A stretch of DNA of 64,000 bases from an uncultured bacterium. Lineage in GTDB: Bacteria; Verrucomicrobiota; Kiritimatiellia; CAIVKH01. Of this stretch, positions 26,896 to 35,518 are shown in pieces; positions within the stretch are counted from its first letter, which is position 1; every line of letters starts with the position of its first letter. Position numbers and translations under genes: made by a program. The stretch is taken from the NCBI GenBank assembly GCA_937958885.1, contig CALGMT010000010.1, forward strand, positions 1-64,000, written 5' to 3'. The notes below the pieces were generated by a model, which searched no databases, was not told where the DNA came from, and saw only the letters and a list, made by a program, of their open reading frames with translations.

Positions 26896-26927
26896 CCGCG
26901 CCGCGCCGGGCATTGGGAGGAACGGCC

Positions 26928-27323
26928 ATGCGTCCGCAGCGATTGACGCGCATCAACCAACTGCTTCGCCAAGAGGTGGCGGAGTACCTGTTTCGACTGG
27001 TCAACGAGCCTGGATTCGACCCCGCGCGCGTGACGGTCACGCGGGTGCTCACCAGCGCCGACTTGCGCCACGCGCGCGTGATGGTGTCGGTCCGCGGCAC
27101 GCCCGAGGAGCAGGAAGAGGCGCTGAACCACATTCGCCGCCACCGCGTCGAGCTCCAAAACCTCATCAACCGCGACATCAAAATGAAGTACACGCCGCAG
27201 TTGATCGTCGAGTTGGATGAGTCCATCGCAAAGGGCGACCAGGTGCTCTCGCTCATCGCCGAGATGGAGGCAGAGCATCCCGAATGGGACGAGCCGGAGA
27301 CGCCGCCCGTTTCCAATCCATGA
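26928..27323 (+). CDS. rbfA: 30S ribosome-binding factor A
   Basis: 131 residues from the ATG at 26928, preceded by GGGAGGAA; an earlier in-frame TTG overlaps that sequence and is rejected. The KH-like fold is shown by RLTRINQLLRQEVAEYLFRLV, the VTVTRVLTSADLRHARVMVSV strand pair and IKMKYTPQLIVELDES. RbfA assists late 16S rRNA maturation and cold-adapted 30S assembly, near the site checked by RsgA. The last four bases overlap truB (ATGA). Confidence 0.95.
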   Translation: MRPQRLTRINQLLRQEVAEYLFRLVNEPGFDPARVTVTRVLTSADLRHARVMVSVRGTPEEQEEALNHIRRHRVELQNLINRDIKMKYTPQLIVELDESIAKGDQVLSLIAEMEAEHPEWDEPETPPVSNP

Positions 27324-28072
27324 GGCCGCCCCGCTACAGGCGCGCCCCCCTGCGCGCGTCGGACGAAGTCGACGGCTTGCTCCTCGTGGACAAACCTGCC
27401 GGCCCGACCTCGCACGACATCGTGGACGCCGTCCGCCGATTGTTCGACCTGCCGAAAGTTGGCCACGGTGGCACGCTCGATCCCGGCGCGACCGGCCTGC
27501 TGATCCTACTGCTCGGTCGCGCGACGAAAGTCTCGCAGCCCATCATGAGCGCGGACAAGGTGTATGAAGGCACGCTCATCCTGGGCGTCTCCACCGACAC
27601 CCACGATGCGGACGGCGAGGTCTTGTCGCGCCGCGACGCATCCGGCGTCACCCGCGAGCGGCTCGCGGACGAATTCCGGAAATGGGTCGGCGACGTCGAA
27701 CAAGTTCCGCCGATGGTCTCCGCGATCAAGAAGGACGGCGTCGCGCTATACAAAATGGCGCGCCACGGCCGGGAGGTCGAACGCGAGCCGCGCCTGCTGC
27801 ACATCTTCGAATTCGCCCTGCTAGATTTCGCTCCTCCGCTCGCGCGATTTCGCGTGCGCTGCTCGAAGGGCACCTATGTGCGCACACTCTGCCACGACAT
27901 CGGCGAAGGCCTCGGCTGCGGCGCGTGCCTTAACACCCTGCGGAGGACCCGCTCCGGCGCGCTGGATGTGGCCGACGCGATCCCGTTCGAAACGCTGGTC
28001 GGTGTGCCGCGCGAGGAACTTGCGCGCCACGTGCGTCCGCTTGCCTCGTTGAACCTGCGGGGCCCGCTATGA
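27320..28072 (+). CDS. truB: tRNA pseudouridine55 synthase
   Basis: 250 residues from the ATG that overlaps the rbfA stop (ATGA). The catalytic Asp54 is in GHGGTLDPGATGLL; the thumb loop, the KVYEGTLILGVSTDTHDADG strand and the FRVRCSKGTYVRTLCHDIG block are all standard. It makes pseudouridine at position 55 of the T-loop in most tRNAs. Its C-terminal PUA-like region is short. It overlaps ribF by four bases, so infB-rbfA-truB-ribF are tightly coupled, as in many bacteria. Confidence 0.96.
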   Translation: MRPPRYRRAPLRASDEVDGLLLVDKPAGPTSHDIVDAVRRLFDLPKVGHGGTLDPGATGLLILLLGRATKVSQPIMSADKVYEGTLILGVSTDTHDADGEVLSRRDASGVTRERLADEFRKWVGDVEQVPPMVSAIKKDGVALYKMARHGREVEREPRLLHIFEFALLDFAPPLARFRVRCSKGTYVRTLCHDIGEGLGCGACLNTLRRTRSGALDVADAIPFETLVGVPREELARHVRPLASLNLRGPL

Positions 28073-29010
28073 TGCGCACCGTCACCGCGCTGGAAGCGCT
28101 GAACGGCGCAACCCGCCCGATCGTGTTCGCGGCGGGCGCGTTCGACGGCGTCCACCTTGGCCACCAGGCCGTTCTCGCAGAAGCGCGCCGCCGCGCCTCC
28201 GCGCTCGGCGGCGAAGCGTGGGCGCTGACCTTCGACCCGCATCCGATGAAGGTGCTGCGCCCCGACCGCGCGCCCGCGTTGATCACCTCGACACCGCACC
28301 GCCTGCGCCTGCTCGCGGAAACCGGCGTAGACGGCGTGGCGCTGCTGCCGTTCGACGCGTTCTTTGCCGAGCAGGAACCCGAGGCGTTCATCGCGCGGGT
28401 TTGCGCCGCCGTCCCGACACTCCGCGCGATGGTCGTCGGCGCCAATTGGACCTTCGGCCGCCGCGCGCGGGGCAACGTGGACCTGCTCCGCGCACTCGCC
28501 GCGCAACACGGGTTTGATGTCGCCGCGATGGCCGGCCTCGAGTGGGGCGGACAGCCGATCTCCAGCACGCGTATCCGCCAGGCCGTTGCTTCAGGCGATC
28601 TCGCCGCCGCGCGCGCGATGCTCGGCCGCCCATTCAGTATGTATGGAACGGTCGTGCACGGCGCCAAACTCGGCAGAGTATTGGGCTATCCAACTGCAAA
28701 TGTGGATCCCCACAACGAAGTGCGACCGCCGCCCGGCATCTATGCGTGCTGGACGCGCGTCGAGCAGCGGACCTATCCGTCCGCTTCGTTCCTCACCGCA
28801 CACCCCGATCCGCGCAAGGGTCCCCCCGATGTCGTGGAGGTCCACCTGCTTGATGCGACGCTGGATTTGTACGACCACGATATCGACGTCTGCTTCGTCT
28901 CCAAATTGCGCGACGAAGAGCGCTACGACACGCTCGACGCATTGAAGGCCCAGATCGGTCGAGACCTCGCCGCCGCCCGCGCCGTCCTCGCCGAGCACCC
29001 GCCCGAATAG
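28069..29010 (+). CDS. ribF: Bifunctional riboflavin kinase/FAD synthetase
   Basis: 313 residues. The N-terminal FAD synthetase domain has the nucleotidyl-transferase motif GAFDGVHLGHQ near 24-34 and GGQPISSTRIRQAV near 164. The C-terminal flavokinase domain has GRVLGYPTANVDP, the GIYACW strand and the acidic VEVHLLD segment. It converts riboflavin to FMN and FAD. Some kinase-domain sequence between the PTAN motif and the GIY strand is shortened, but both halves look functional. It overlaps truB by four bases and ends one base before the convergent SDR gene. Confidence 0.95.
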   Translation: MMRTVTALEALNGATRPIVFAAGAFDGVHLGHQAVLAEARRRASALGGEAWALTFDPHPMKVLRPDRAPALITSTPHRLRLLAETGVDGVALLPFDAFFAEQEPEAFIARVCAAVPTLRAMVVGANWTFGRRARGNVDLLRALAAQHGFDVAAMAGLEWGGQPISSTRIRQAVASGDLAAARAMLGRPFSMYGTVVHGAKLGRVLGYPTANVDPHNEVRPPPGIYACWTRVEQRTYPSASFLTAHPDPRKGPPDVVEVHLLDATLDLYDHDIDVCFVSKLRDEERYDTLDALKAQIGRDLAAARAVLAEHPPE

Positions 29011-30459
29011 TCAGCCCTCGCGCGCGGCCTCGTCCGCGATCGCGCGAATCATGTCCCGGAAGATCAGCGCGTGGATCGGATAAAGCGCGTACCAGTAGGC
29101 CAAGCCCGATAGTCCTTTTGGCGCGAAGAATGCCGTCTGGACGAGCGTCGAGCCACCGCCCGCGCGCGGATGCGCCTCGAATTGCAGCCACGCGCGCCCA
29201 GGCACCTTCATCTCCGCGCGGAACCGTACGAGCCGGCCGCGTTCCACCGCCTCGACCCGCCAGAAATCCACCGCGTCGCCGGGATTCAACTCCGTCGGAT
29301 GCCGCCGCCCGCGCCGCATACCGACGCCGCCCAGCAGGCGATCCAGCGCGCCGCGGGCGCGCCAGGCCCAGTTCCATTTCAACCAGCCGCGCGCGCCGCC
29401 GAGCGCGCTGAACGCGCCGAACAACGCGGCGGGCTCCGCCCGCGTTTCGATGCGGCGCCGTTCGATGATCATCCCCTCCTGCGTGCTCAAGGTCACGGGG
29501 CGCCGGTCGCCGAGGCTGCTCGCGAGCGCGTCGCTCCACGCCGTCTCGATCTCGCCGCCATCCAGGCGCGCGATGGCGAGGCGGACCGCCGACCGGTAGG
29601 TCATCGGCGCGATCTCGGGAAACAAGTCGCGCGCCGAGCGATCCCGCACGATGCACTCGTTGCGCAGCCCCTGAATCAGCGGCTGCGCGATGGCGGCCGG
29701 GATTGGGGTCACCAGATGAACCCAATACGAAGATAGACGCGGCGTCAGGACGGGCACCGGCAGCAAGCGGCGTCGGAGTCCGCGCTCCTCCGCGTAGATC
29801 CGCATCATCGCGCCGTAGTCGATGACGTCCGCGCCGCCGATTTCGATCGTGCGCCCCGCGCTCTCCGGCACACAGAGCGCGGCGAGCAGATATTCGAGCA
29901 CGTTGCGAATCGCGATCGGCTGCGTCTTCGTGAAAACCCATCGCGGACAGATCATCACGGGTATGCGCTCTGTCAGATAGCGGATCATTTCGAACGACAG
30001 CGAGCCGGACCCCACGATCACGCCCGCGCGGAACTCCGTCACCGGCACGCCGGCCTCGCGCAGCGCGTCGCCCGTTTCGTGGCGCGAGCGGAGATGGTGC
30101 GAGAGCTCCTGCGCGGGGTCCCCGAGCCCGCCCAGATAAATAATGCGCCTGACACCCGCGGCCCGCGCGGCTTCGCCGAATTGTGCGGCCGCGCGCAGAT
30201 CGCGCGCGGCGAAGTCGCGCCCGCCGGCCATGCCGTGAATGAGGTAATACGCCGCGTCGATCCCGCGCACTGCGTCCGGCAGCGTCCGGCTGTCCAGCAC
30301 ATCGCCCGCCGCGACCTCCACCTGGTCTCGCCACGATCGACCCGCGAGTCGATCCGGATCGCGCGCGAGGCAGCGCACGGAATATCCCGCCTCGATCAGG
30401 CGCGGCACGAGCCGTCCGCCGATATACCCCGTCGCGCCCGTGACCAAAATTCGTTGCAT
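29011..30459 (-). CDS. NAD(P)-binding SDR protein fused to a DUF2867 domain
   Basis: 482 residues. The first ~290 residues are an atypical short-chain dehydrogenase/NmrA-type Rossmann domain (ILVTGATGYIGGRLVPRL, then YYLIHGM and the YLGGLG strand). The last ~150 residues form a DUF2867/START-like domain beginning ALFGAFSALGGARGWLKWNWAW, with GDAVDFWRVEAVE and PKGLSGLAYWYALYPIHALIF. This fusion is common in bacteria and has no established reaction. The Tyr-x3-Lys catalytic pair of classical SDRs is not evident. It converges directly on ribF, with no spacer, so the two may share termination signals or be regulated by collision. Confidence 0.8.
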   Translation of the reverse strand: MQRILVTGATGYIGGRLVPRLIEAGYSVRCLARDPDRLAGRSWRDQVEVAAGDVLDSRTLPDAVRGIDAAYYLIHGMAGGRDFAARDLRAAAQFGEAARAAGVRRIIYLGGLGDPAQELSHHLRSRHETGDALREAGVPVTEFRAGVIVGSGSLSFEMIRYLTERIPVMICPRWVFTKTQPIAIRNVLEYLLAALCVPESAGRTIEIGGADVIDYGAMMRIYAEERGLRRRLLPVPVLTPRLSSYWVHLVTPIPAAIAQPLIQGLRNECIVRDRSARDLFPEIAPMTYRSAVRLAIARLDGGEIETAWSDALASSLGDRRPVTLSTQEGMIIERRRIETRAEPAALFGAFSALGGARGWLKWNWAWRARGALDRLLGGVGMRRGRRHPTELNPGDAVDFWRVEAVERGRLVRFRAEMKVPGRAWLQFEAHPRAGGGSTLVQTAFFAPKGLSGLAYWYALYPIHALIFRDMIRAIADEAAREG

Positions 30460-30570
30460 ACCGATATGTTTCGCATGACCATCGTCCGAACGCGAGGAAG
30501 CTTACATTCGCGCCATGGGTTGCGGAGTCTGTAGGTCCGCCGTTCCGCCGGCGAAACGTGAGCGCCAATG

Positions 30571-30596
30571 ACCTCCGGCGACAGCGCGCCGGAGGT
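30571..30596 (+). promoter_or_regulatory. Perfect hairpin in the ilvC leader
   Basis: ACCTCCGGCG (30571-30580) and CGCCGGAGGT (30587-30596) form a perfect 10-bp stem with a 6-base loop, 74 bases before the ilvC ATG. There is no T run, so it is not an intrinsic terminator. It may be a protein operator or a leader RNA stem; the region is also the divergent promoter region of the SDR gene. Confidence 0.4.
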
Positions 30597-30669
30597 ACAG
30601 CATGCTAACTCCTTGCCCACACAAAGCCCTTTATTGTAGCCTCTCCGCTTCATCTGGAGGAAATTGGAA

Positions 30670-31752
30670 ATGGCGAAGATTGATTTCGGCGGCGTGATCG
30701 AAGACGTGGTGACGCGCAGCGAGTTCCCGCTCGCGAAGGCGCGCAAGGCGCTCAAAGGCGAGACGATCGCCGTTCTCGGCTACGGCGTGCAAGCCCCCGC
30801 GCAGGCGCTGAACCTCAAGGACAATGGCTTCAACGTCATCGTCGGCTGCCGCGATTGGACGCGCGCCAAGAAGGACGGCTGGAAGCCCGGCAAGGATCTG
30901 TTCTCCATCGAAGAAGCCGCCGACCAGGGCACCATCCTGCTCTATCTCGTGTCCGACGCCGGCCAGCGCGCGCTGTGGCCGACCGTGAAGAAATTCCTCA
31001 CTCCGGGCAAGGCGCTCGCCTTTTCCCACGGTTTCTCCATCGTGTTCAAAGAGCAGACAAAAGTCGTCCCGCCGAAGGATGTCGACGTCATCATGGTCGC
31101 GCCGAAAGGCTCCGGCCTGAATGTGCGCCGCAATTTTCTCGCCGGCGCGGGCATCAACTCGAGTTACGCGATCTTCCAGGACGCGACCGGCCGCGCGACC
31201 GAACGCACGCTCGCGCTCGGCATCGGCATCGGCTCCGGCTACCTGTTCCCCACCACGTTCCAGCGGGAAGTGGTCAGCGATCTCACCGGCGAACGCGGCG
31301 TGTTGATGGGCGCGCTCGCGGGGATTATGGAGGCGCAATACGACGTGCTGCGCGCCAACGGCCACTCGCCCAGCGAGGCGTTCAACGAGACGGTCGAAGA
31401 GCTCACGCAGAGCCTCATCCGGCTTGTGGACGAGAAGGGGATGGACTGGATGTACGCAAACTGCTCGACCACCGCCCAGCGCGGCGCGCTCGACTGGAAG
31501 CCGAAGTTTAAGAAAGCCACGCTGCCTGTCTTCAAGGCGCTCTACGAATCGGTGAAAACCGGCAAAGAGTCCGCGCGCGTCCTCCGCGTGTGCAGCGGCC
31601 CCAACTACAAGGAGCTGCTCGCGAAAGAACTCAACGAGATGGGCAACTCCGAGATGTGGCGCGCCGGCGCGGCCGTACGCTCCCTCCGCCCCAAGACCGC
31701 CAAGGGCCCAACCCTCAAAGCCAAGGGCACCGGCGGCCGCACGATGGGCTGA
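30670..31752 (+). CDS. ilvC: Ketol-acid reductoisomerase, yeast/plastid-like type
   Basis: 360 residues from the ATG at 30670 with GGAGG ten bases upstream (an in-frame TTG six bases earlier is less likely). It catalyses the isomeroreduction step of valine and isoleucine synthesis with NADPH and Mg. The Rossmann motif VLGYGVQAPAQALNL, the SHGFSIVF segment and the metal-binding region ERGVLMGALAGIMEAQYD ... EELTQSL are present. GINSSYAIFQDATGRATER and MDWMYANCSTTAQRGALDW match the group shared by fungi, Bacteroidetes and PVC bacteria rather than the E. coli or Bacillus forms. No other ilv genes are adjacent. It is followed by the second copy of the paired palindrome. Confidence 0.95.
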   Translation: MAKIDFGGVIEDVVTRSEFPLAKARKALKGETIAVLGYGVQAPAQALNLKDNGFNVIVGCRDWTRAKKDGWKPGKDLFSIEEAADQGTILLYLVSDAGQRALWPTVKKFLTPGKALAFSHGFSIVFKEQTKVVPPKDVDVIMVAPKGSGLNVRRNFLAGAGINSSYAIFQDATGRATERTLALGIGIGSGYLFPTTFQREVVSDLTGERGVLMGALAGIMEAQYDVLRANGHSPSEAFNETVEELTQSLIRLVDEKGMDWMYANCSTTAQRGALDWKPKFKKATLPVFKALYESVKTGKESARVLRVCSGPNYKELLAKELNEMGNSEMWRAGAAVRSLRPKTAKGPTLKAKGTGGRTMG

Positions 31753-31811
31753 ACCGCCGCGCGAAGCCCCGCTTCGTTCAACAACGCCGCGCGCCCGCAA
31801 AGCGCGCGGCG

Positions 31812-31862
31812 TTTTTTACATGCCATGGAACGTTGGAGCGGCAGCTTTTACAGGGCATGGAA
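31812..31862 (+). repeat. Paired 19-bp imperfect palindromes (site B), between ilvC and a DUF3253 gene
   Basis: Two copies: TTTTTTACATGCCATGGAA (31812-31830) and TTTTACAGGGCATGGAA (31846-31862), 32 bp apart measured at ATGGAA. They match the pairs at 19993 and 50619. The second copy has the full palindrome TTTTACA-GGGCA-TGGAAAA. The pair ends 50 bases before the start of the DUF3253 gene. Confidence 0.75.
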
Positions 31863-31912
31863 AAAGGCGCGGACATGCGTAAGCCCGCGCCGGATCGCGC
31901 GAGATACAGTCG

Positions 31913-32275
31913 ATGCTGGATCCCGCCGGACAACCCCGCTGCGATGTATGCGCGTTGCCCCTCCCGCGGGGCGCTGCGAACGGCCCCTGTAGTCGGCGCT
32001 GCGCCGCGCGGCGCGATGAGTCTGCGCGCGCGCGGGCGAACGTCCCCGCCCTCGAACAGCGGATTCTCGCGGAACTTCGCTCGCTCACCGCCGGAAGCAC
32101 GATGTGCCCCGGCGCCCTCGCGCAACGCGTTCTGCCGGGCGTTCGCGATCCATTGACCCTCCTGCGCCCGCTGCTGTTCGAACTGCAGGAGAAAGGGCGT
32201 GTCGCGCTTTCGCAGAAGGGCGCGGTTTTGCCGTGGTGGAAAATCCGCGGGCCTTTTCGCATCCGCGCGCGGTAA
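31913..32275 (+). CDS. Zinc-ribbon plus DUF3253 small protein
   Basis: 120 residues. The N-terminus has a small treble-clef/zinc-ribbon motif (RCDVCALPLP ... PCSRRC, four Cys in two pairs), similar to the DUF2256-like ribbon. The C-terminal ~75 residues match DUF3253: a winged-helix-like segment (ILAELRSLTAGSTMCPGALAQRVLPG), LLFELQEKGRVALSQKG, and the diagnostic ending IRGPFRIR. DUF3253 has no known function; the wing-like fold with a zinc ribbon would suit nucleic acid or protein binding. It is preceded by the paired palindrome and followed by bcp after 45 bases. Confidence 0.75.
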   Translation: MLDPAGQPRCDVCALPLPRGAANGPCSRRCAARRDESARARANVPALEQRILAELRSLTAGSTMCPGALAQRVLPGVRDPLTLLRPLLFELQEKGRVALSQKGAVLPWWKIRGPFRIRAR

Positions 32276-32320
32276 GGAAACTCGACTCTATTCGATGTTC
32301 AGCCAAAAGGAGATTTCGCC

Positions 32321-32791
32321 ATGTCACTCGAAGGAAAAAAGGCGCCTTCGTTCAAACTCGAAGGAAGCGATGGGAAAATGCACTCGCTCGCCGACTATAA
32401 GGGTCAGACCGTCGTGCTTTATTTTTATCCGAAAGATGACACGCCGGGCTGCACAAAAGAGGCGTGCGGGTTTCGCGATCATTTTAAGGATATCGCTCAA
32501 CGCGCCGTTCTGTTCGGCATAAGCAAAGACACCATCGCCTCACATGGAAAGTTTATCGCCAAATATAAATTGCCGTTCACCCTTCTTTCCGATCCCGACG
32601 CGGCGGTTATGAAGGCCTACGGCGCATTCGGCGAGAAGCTGATGTATGGCAAACCCGTCACCGGCACGATCCGCTCGACCGTTGTGATTGGACCGGACGG
32701 CAAGGTGCTGAAACACTGGACCTCCGTGAAGAAAGCCGAAACGCATCCGTCGGAAGTTCTTGACTTTCTGTGCAATGTAATGATTAAATAG
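32321..32791 (+). CDS. bcp: Thioredoxin-dependent thiol peroxidase (BCP/PrxQ)
   Basis: 156 residues, normal length. It reduces hydroperoxides in the cytoplasm using thioredoxin. The peroxidatic Cys is in FYPKDDTPGCTKEACGFRD, with the resolving Cys five residues later as in PrxQ-type enzymes. The thioredoxin-fold strands and the PFTLLSDPDAAVMKAYGAF block are intact. AAAGGAG lies about ten bases upstream of the ATG. The desaturase gene starts eight bases after its stop, so the two are likely cotranscribed. Confidence 0.95.
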   Translation: MSLEGKKAPSFKLEGSDGKMHSLADYKGQTVVLYFYPKDDTPGCTKEACGFRDHFKDIAQRAVLFGISKDTIASHGKFIAKYKLPFTLLSDPDAAVMKAYGAFGEKLMYGKPVTGTIRSTVVIGPDGKVLKHWTSVKKAETHPSEVLDFLCNVMIK

Positions 32792-32798
32792 AGGTCTT

Positions 32799-33806
32799 AT
32801 GTCTCCCTCTCCCTCTCCCTCTCCCTCTCCCCCTCTATCTCCCTCTCTATCTCCCCCTCCCCCTCCCTCCGCTCGCATCCGACGCGCCTGGCATCAATAC
32901 GTTTACGGCGACGAGGACAATGTCACGCTAATCCACAGCTCGCCGCTGATCTTCATGCACCTCATGGCGCTCGGCGTGTTCTTCGTCGGGTTCAGTTGGA
33001 CGGCGCTCGCCGCATGCGTCGCGACGTACGCGATTCGCGTGTTCGCGCTGACCGGTGGCTACCATCGCTACTTTTCTCACAACTCGTTCAAGACGAGCCG
33101 CGTGTTTCAGTTCATCCTCGCGTTCCTCGGCGGCACGTCCGCGCAGCTCGGCGCGCTCTGGTGGGCGGCGCATCACCGCTACCACCACCAACATTCGGAC
33201 ACCGAGCAAGACATCCACTCGCCGATCAAGCAGGGTTTGTTCCGCTCGCACATCGGCTGGATCATGTGCCGGAAGTACGCCAAGACCGAACTCGAGCGCA
33301 TCCCCGATTTCGCGAAGTATCCCGAATTGCGCTTCCTCGACCGCTTCCACTCGCTGCCGCCGATCTTGCTCGCGCTCGGCCTCTATTTCCTCGGCGACTG
33401 GCTCGCCGCCGCGCGCCCGCATCTCGGCACTAGCGGCTGGCAGCTCGTCTTCTGGGGCTTTTTCCTCAGCTCGGTGTTCGTCTATCACGCCACGTTCTGC
33501 ATCAACTCGCTGACGCACATGATCGGCAAGCGCAGATTCAACACGAACGATTTCAGCCGCAACAGCCTGATCCTCGCCCTCATCACCTTCGGCGAAGGCT
33601 GGCACAACAACCACCACCGGTATCCCGTCGCCACACGGCAGGGCCTGTACTGGTGGGAAATCGACATCACCTATTACATCCTCAAGTTCCTTTCCTGGTT
33701 CGGCATCGTCTGGGACCTGCGCGGCCATCCCGCAAAGCTCTATGAAGAAGCCGTCACCGTTCCGGTTCAGCCGCTCCCCGAGCGAGTCGCCGCAGCGCAG
33801 CGATAA
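32799..33806 (+). CDS. Membrane fatty acyl-CoA desaturase
   Basis: 335 residues with four or more membrane helices. The three His boxes of the di-iron delta-9-type desaturases are present: HRYFSH near 87, HHRYHH near 126 and HNNHH near 266. It would introduce a double bond into membrane acyl chains, a usual way to adjust fluidity. The first ~25 codons are a Ser-Pro low-complexity run made by a (CTCCCT)n tract that begins three bases after the ATG; family members normally start close to ARIRRAWHQYVYG. The true start may lie after the tract, but no better start codon is visible in frame there. Confidence 0.9.
   Translation: MSPSPSPSPSPPLSPSLSPPPPPSARIRRAWHQYVYGDEDNVTLIHSSPLIFMHLMALGVFFVGFSWTALAACVATYAIRVFALTGGYHRYFSHNSFKTSRVFQFILAFLGGTSAQLGALWWAAHHRYHHQHSDTEQDIHSPIKQGLFRSHIGWIMCRKYAKTELERIPDFAKYPELRFLDRFHSLPPILLALGLYFLGDWLAAARPHLGTSGWQLVFWGFFLSSVFVYHATFCINSLTHMIGKRRFNTNDFSRNSLILALITFGEGWHNNHHRYPVATRQGLYWWEIDITYYILKFLSWFGIVWDLRGHPAKLYEEAVTVPVQPLPERVAAAQR
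32802..32870. repeat. Hexanucleotide (CTCCCT)n tract at the 5' end of the desaturase gene
   Basis: About 70 bases of CTCCCT-type repeats with CTAT interruptions encode SPSPSPSP at the N-terminus. The unit is a multiple of three, so length change would alter the tail but not the frame. A similar polypyrimidine tract encodes the C-terminus of the MrpB-like gene near 53215-53270. Confidence 0.85.
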
Positions 33807-33875
33807 TCCCGCCGCGAATCAGGCCGCCTTTAAACTTTCCTTCGCGCGCCGCGCGCGCTTCGGTATCGTCGTTCC

Positions 33876-35444
33876 ATGAAGATTGTCACCGCTGCCGTGA
33901 TGCGCGAGCTGGACCGCCGCGCGATCGAAGAATTCAACATCAAGGGCGTCGCGCTGATGGATCGCGCCGGAAATGGCGTCGCGCACGCCGTGCGCCGACT
34001 CGCCGATGTCTCCGGCTTCAATCACGCCTTCGTCCACCTCATCGCCGGACGCGGCAATAACGGCGGCGACGCTTTCGTCGCCGCTCGCTATCTCAAGGAA
34101 CTCGGATTTGGCGTCGAAATCTGGCTCGCCGGCGCCATCGCGCAAGTCACCGGCGACGCCGCGTTCTACTTGAGCAAGTGCAAGACCGCCAAGATCCGCG
34201 TCGAGGAGCTGCCGACGATGGAGGACTGGCAAGACGCCATCCGCCATCCGCTCGCCGCGGAGATCGTGGTCGATGGCGTGCTCGGCACCGGCATCACCGG
34301 CCCCGCTCGCGGCCCCGTCGCCGGCGCGATCCAATACATCCGCGCGCAGGCCAACGAGGCGCTCATCGTTTCCATCGACATCCCCTCCGGCCTCAATGCC
34401 GACACGGGTGTGCCCGAAGGCGATGCCGTCGCCGCCGATGTCACGGTCACCATGGGCCTCCCCAAGCGCGGACTCGTCGCGCCCGCCGCCATTGACCATG
34501 TCGGTGCGATCGAGGTCGTGGATATTGGCCTCCCCGCCGAAGTCGTCGCCGACGCGGATGCCGACGACATGGAGATGATTTATCTGCCCGACCTGCAAGC
34601 GCTCTTTCCGCGCCGGCCCCGCAACACCCACAAAGGCGACTACGGCCACCTCGTGATTGTCGGCGGCGGCGCATCCTTCACCGGCGCCGTTACCCTCGCC
34701 GCGCGCGCCGCCGCGCGGTCCGGCGTCGGCCTCGTCACGGCCGTCGTCCCACAGTCGCTGCGCCCGATTGTCGCCACCGCCGTCCCCGAGGCCATGGTTG
34801 CCGCCGCGCCCGAATCCGCGGGCGGCGCGCTCGCGGAAAACGCCATCGAAGCCGTGCGCCCGTTTCTCGTTGAAGGACGCGCGGTCGTACTCGGCCCCGG
34901 CCTTACACGCGGCCCGGCCGCGCGCGCCCTGGTGGAAGCGTTGATTCGCGAAACGCCGGGCCCGCTGTTGGTTGATGCCGACGCGCTCGCCTTGATGGCG
35001 GGCGAGCCTGAGCAATTCAAGCGGGCTGCGCGTCCGGTCGTGCTGACCCCGCACCCCGGCGAAGCCGCCCTGTTGCTCGGCGTCACTGCCGCCGACGTGC
35101 AGGCCGACCGCGTGGCCGCCGCGCGTGCGCTTGCGGACCGCAGCGGCGCGGTCGTCGTATTGAAGGGCGCGGGCACCCTCGTCGCGCAGCGCGGCCGCGC
35201 CCTGCACGTGAACGTGACGGGGAACCCCGGCATGGCGAAGGGCGGCGCGGGCGACGTACTGAGCGGGTTGCTGGGCGGCCTGCTCGCGCAGGGCTACGAC
35301 CCCTTCGCCGCCGCTTGCGCCGCCGTATATGTGCACGGCCGCGCCGGCGATCTATCCGCGTGGCGGCGCTGCCAGGTCAGCCTGACCGCCGGCGACTTGA
35401 TCGAAGAACTTCCCTACGCCTTCCGCGACCTCTCGTTGCGCTGA
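33876..35444 (+). CDS. nnr: Bifunctional NAD(P)H-hydrate repair enzyme (epimerase plus dehydratase)
   Basis: 522 residues. The N-terminal YjeF_N domain (1-215) carries AGRGNNGGDAFVAAR and the GVLGTGITGPARGP loop and epimerises R-NAD(P)HX. The C-terminal carbohydrate-kinase-like domain (about 235-515) carries HKGDYGHLVIVGGG, DADALALMAG, TPHPGEAALL and the final GMAKGGAGDVLSG, and dehydrates the S form using ADP. Both domains are complete. It repairs damaged nicotinamide cofactors in the cytoplasm. The renalase-like gene at 11.2 kb may serve a related repair need. It is followed by a terminator-like region with dispersed repeats. Confidence 0.95.
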   Translation: MKIVTAAVMRELDRRAIEEFNIKGVALMDRAGNGVAHAVRRLADVSGFNHAFVHLIAGRGNNGGDAFVAARYLKELGFGVEIWLAGAIAQVTGDAAFYLSKCKTAKIRVEELPTMEDWQDAIRHPLAAEIVVDGVLGTGITGPARGPVAGAIQYIRAQANEALIVSIDIPSGLNADTGVPEGDAVAADVTVTMGLPKRGLVAPAAIDHVGAIEVVDIGLPAEVVADADADDMEMIYLPDLQALFPRRPRNTHKGDYGHLVIVGGGASFTGAVTLAARAAARSGVGLVTAVVPQSLRPIVATAVPEAMVAAAPESAGGALAENAIEAVRPFLVEGRAVVLGPGLTRGPAARALVEALIRETPGPLLVDADALALMAGEPEQFKRAARPVVLTPHPGEAALLLGVTAADVQADRVAAARALADRSGAVVVLKGAGTLVAQRGRALHVNVTGNPGMAKGGAGDVLSGLLGGLLAQGYDPFAAACAAVYVHGRAGDLSAWRRCQVSLTAGDLIEELPYAFRDLSLR

Positions 35445-35518
35445 CGCGCGGCGGAAAAAACTCCAATCCCGCGCCCCGCCCGTTCCCGCGGGTCAGCATC
35501 GGGCGCGCCAATGATGGG

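Noticed and set aside
24877..26913. 678-codon open frame antisense to infB
   Set aside because: It covers the exact IF-2 gene on the other strand and has Asp/Arg/His-rich sequence without domains; a product of codon bias in the true gene.
28793..30568. 591-codon minus-strand frame overlapping ribF and the SDR gene
   Set aside because: It runs through two well-supported genes in another frame, is almost entirely Arg/Ala/Gly, and has no start context.
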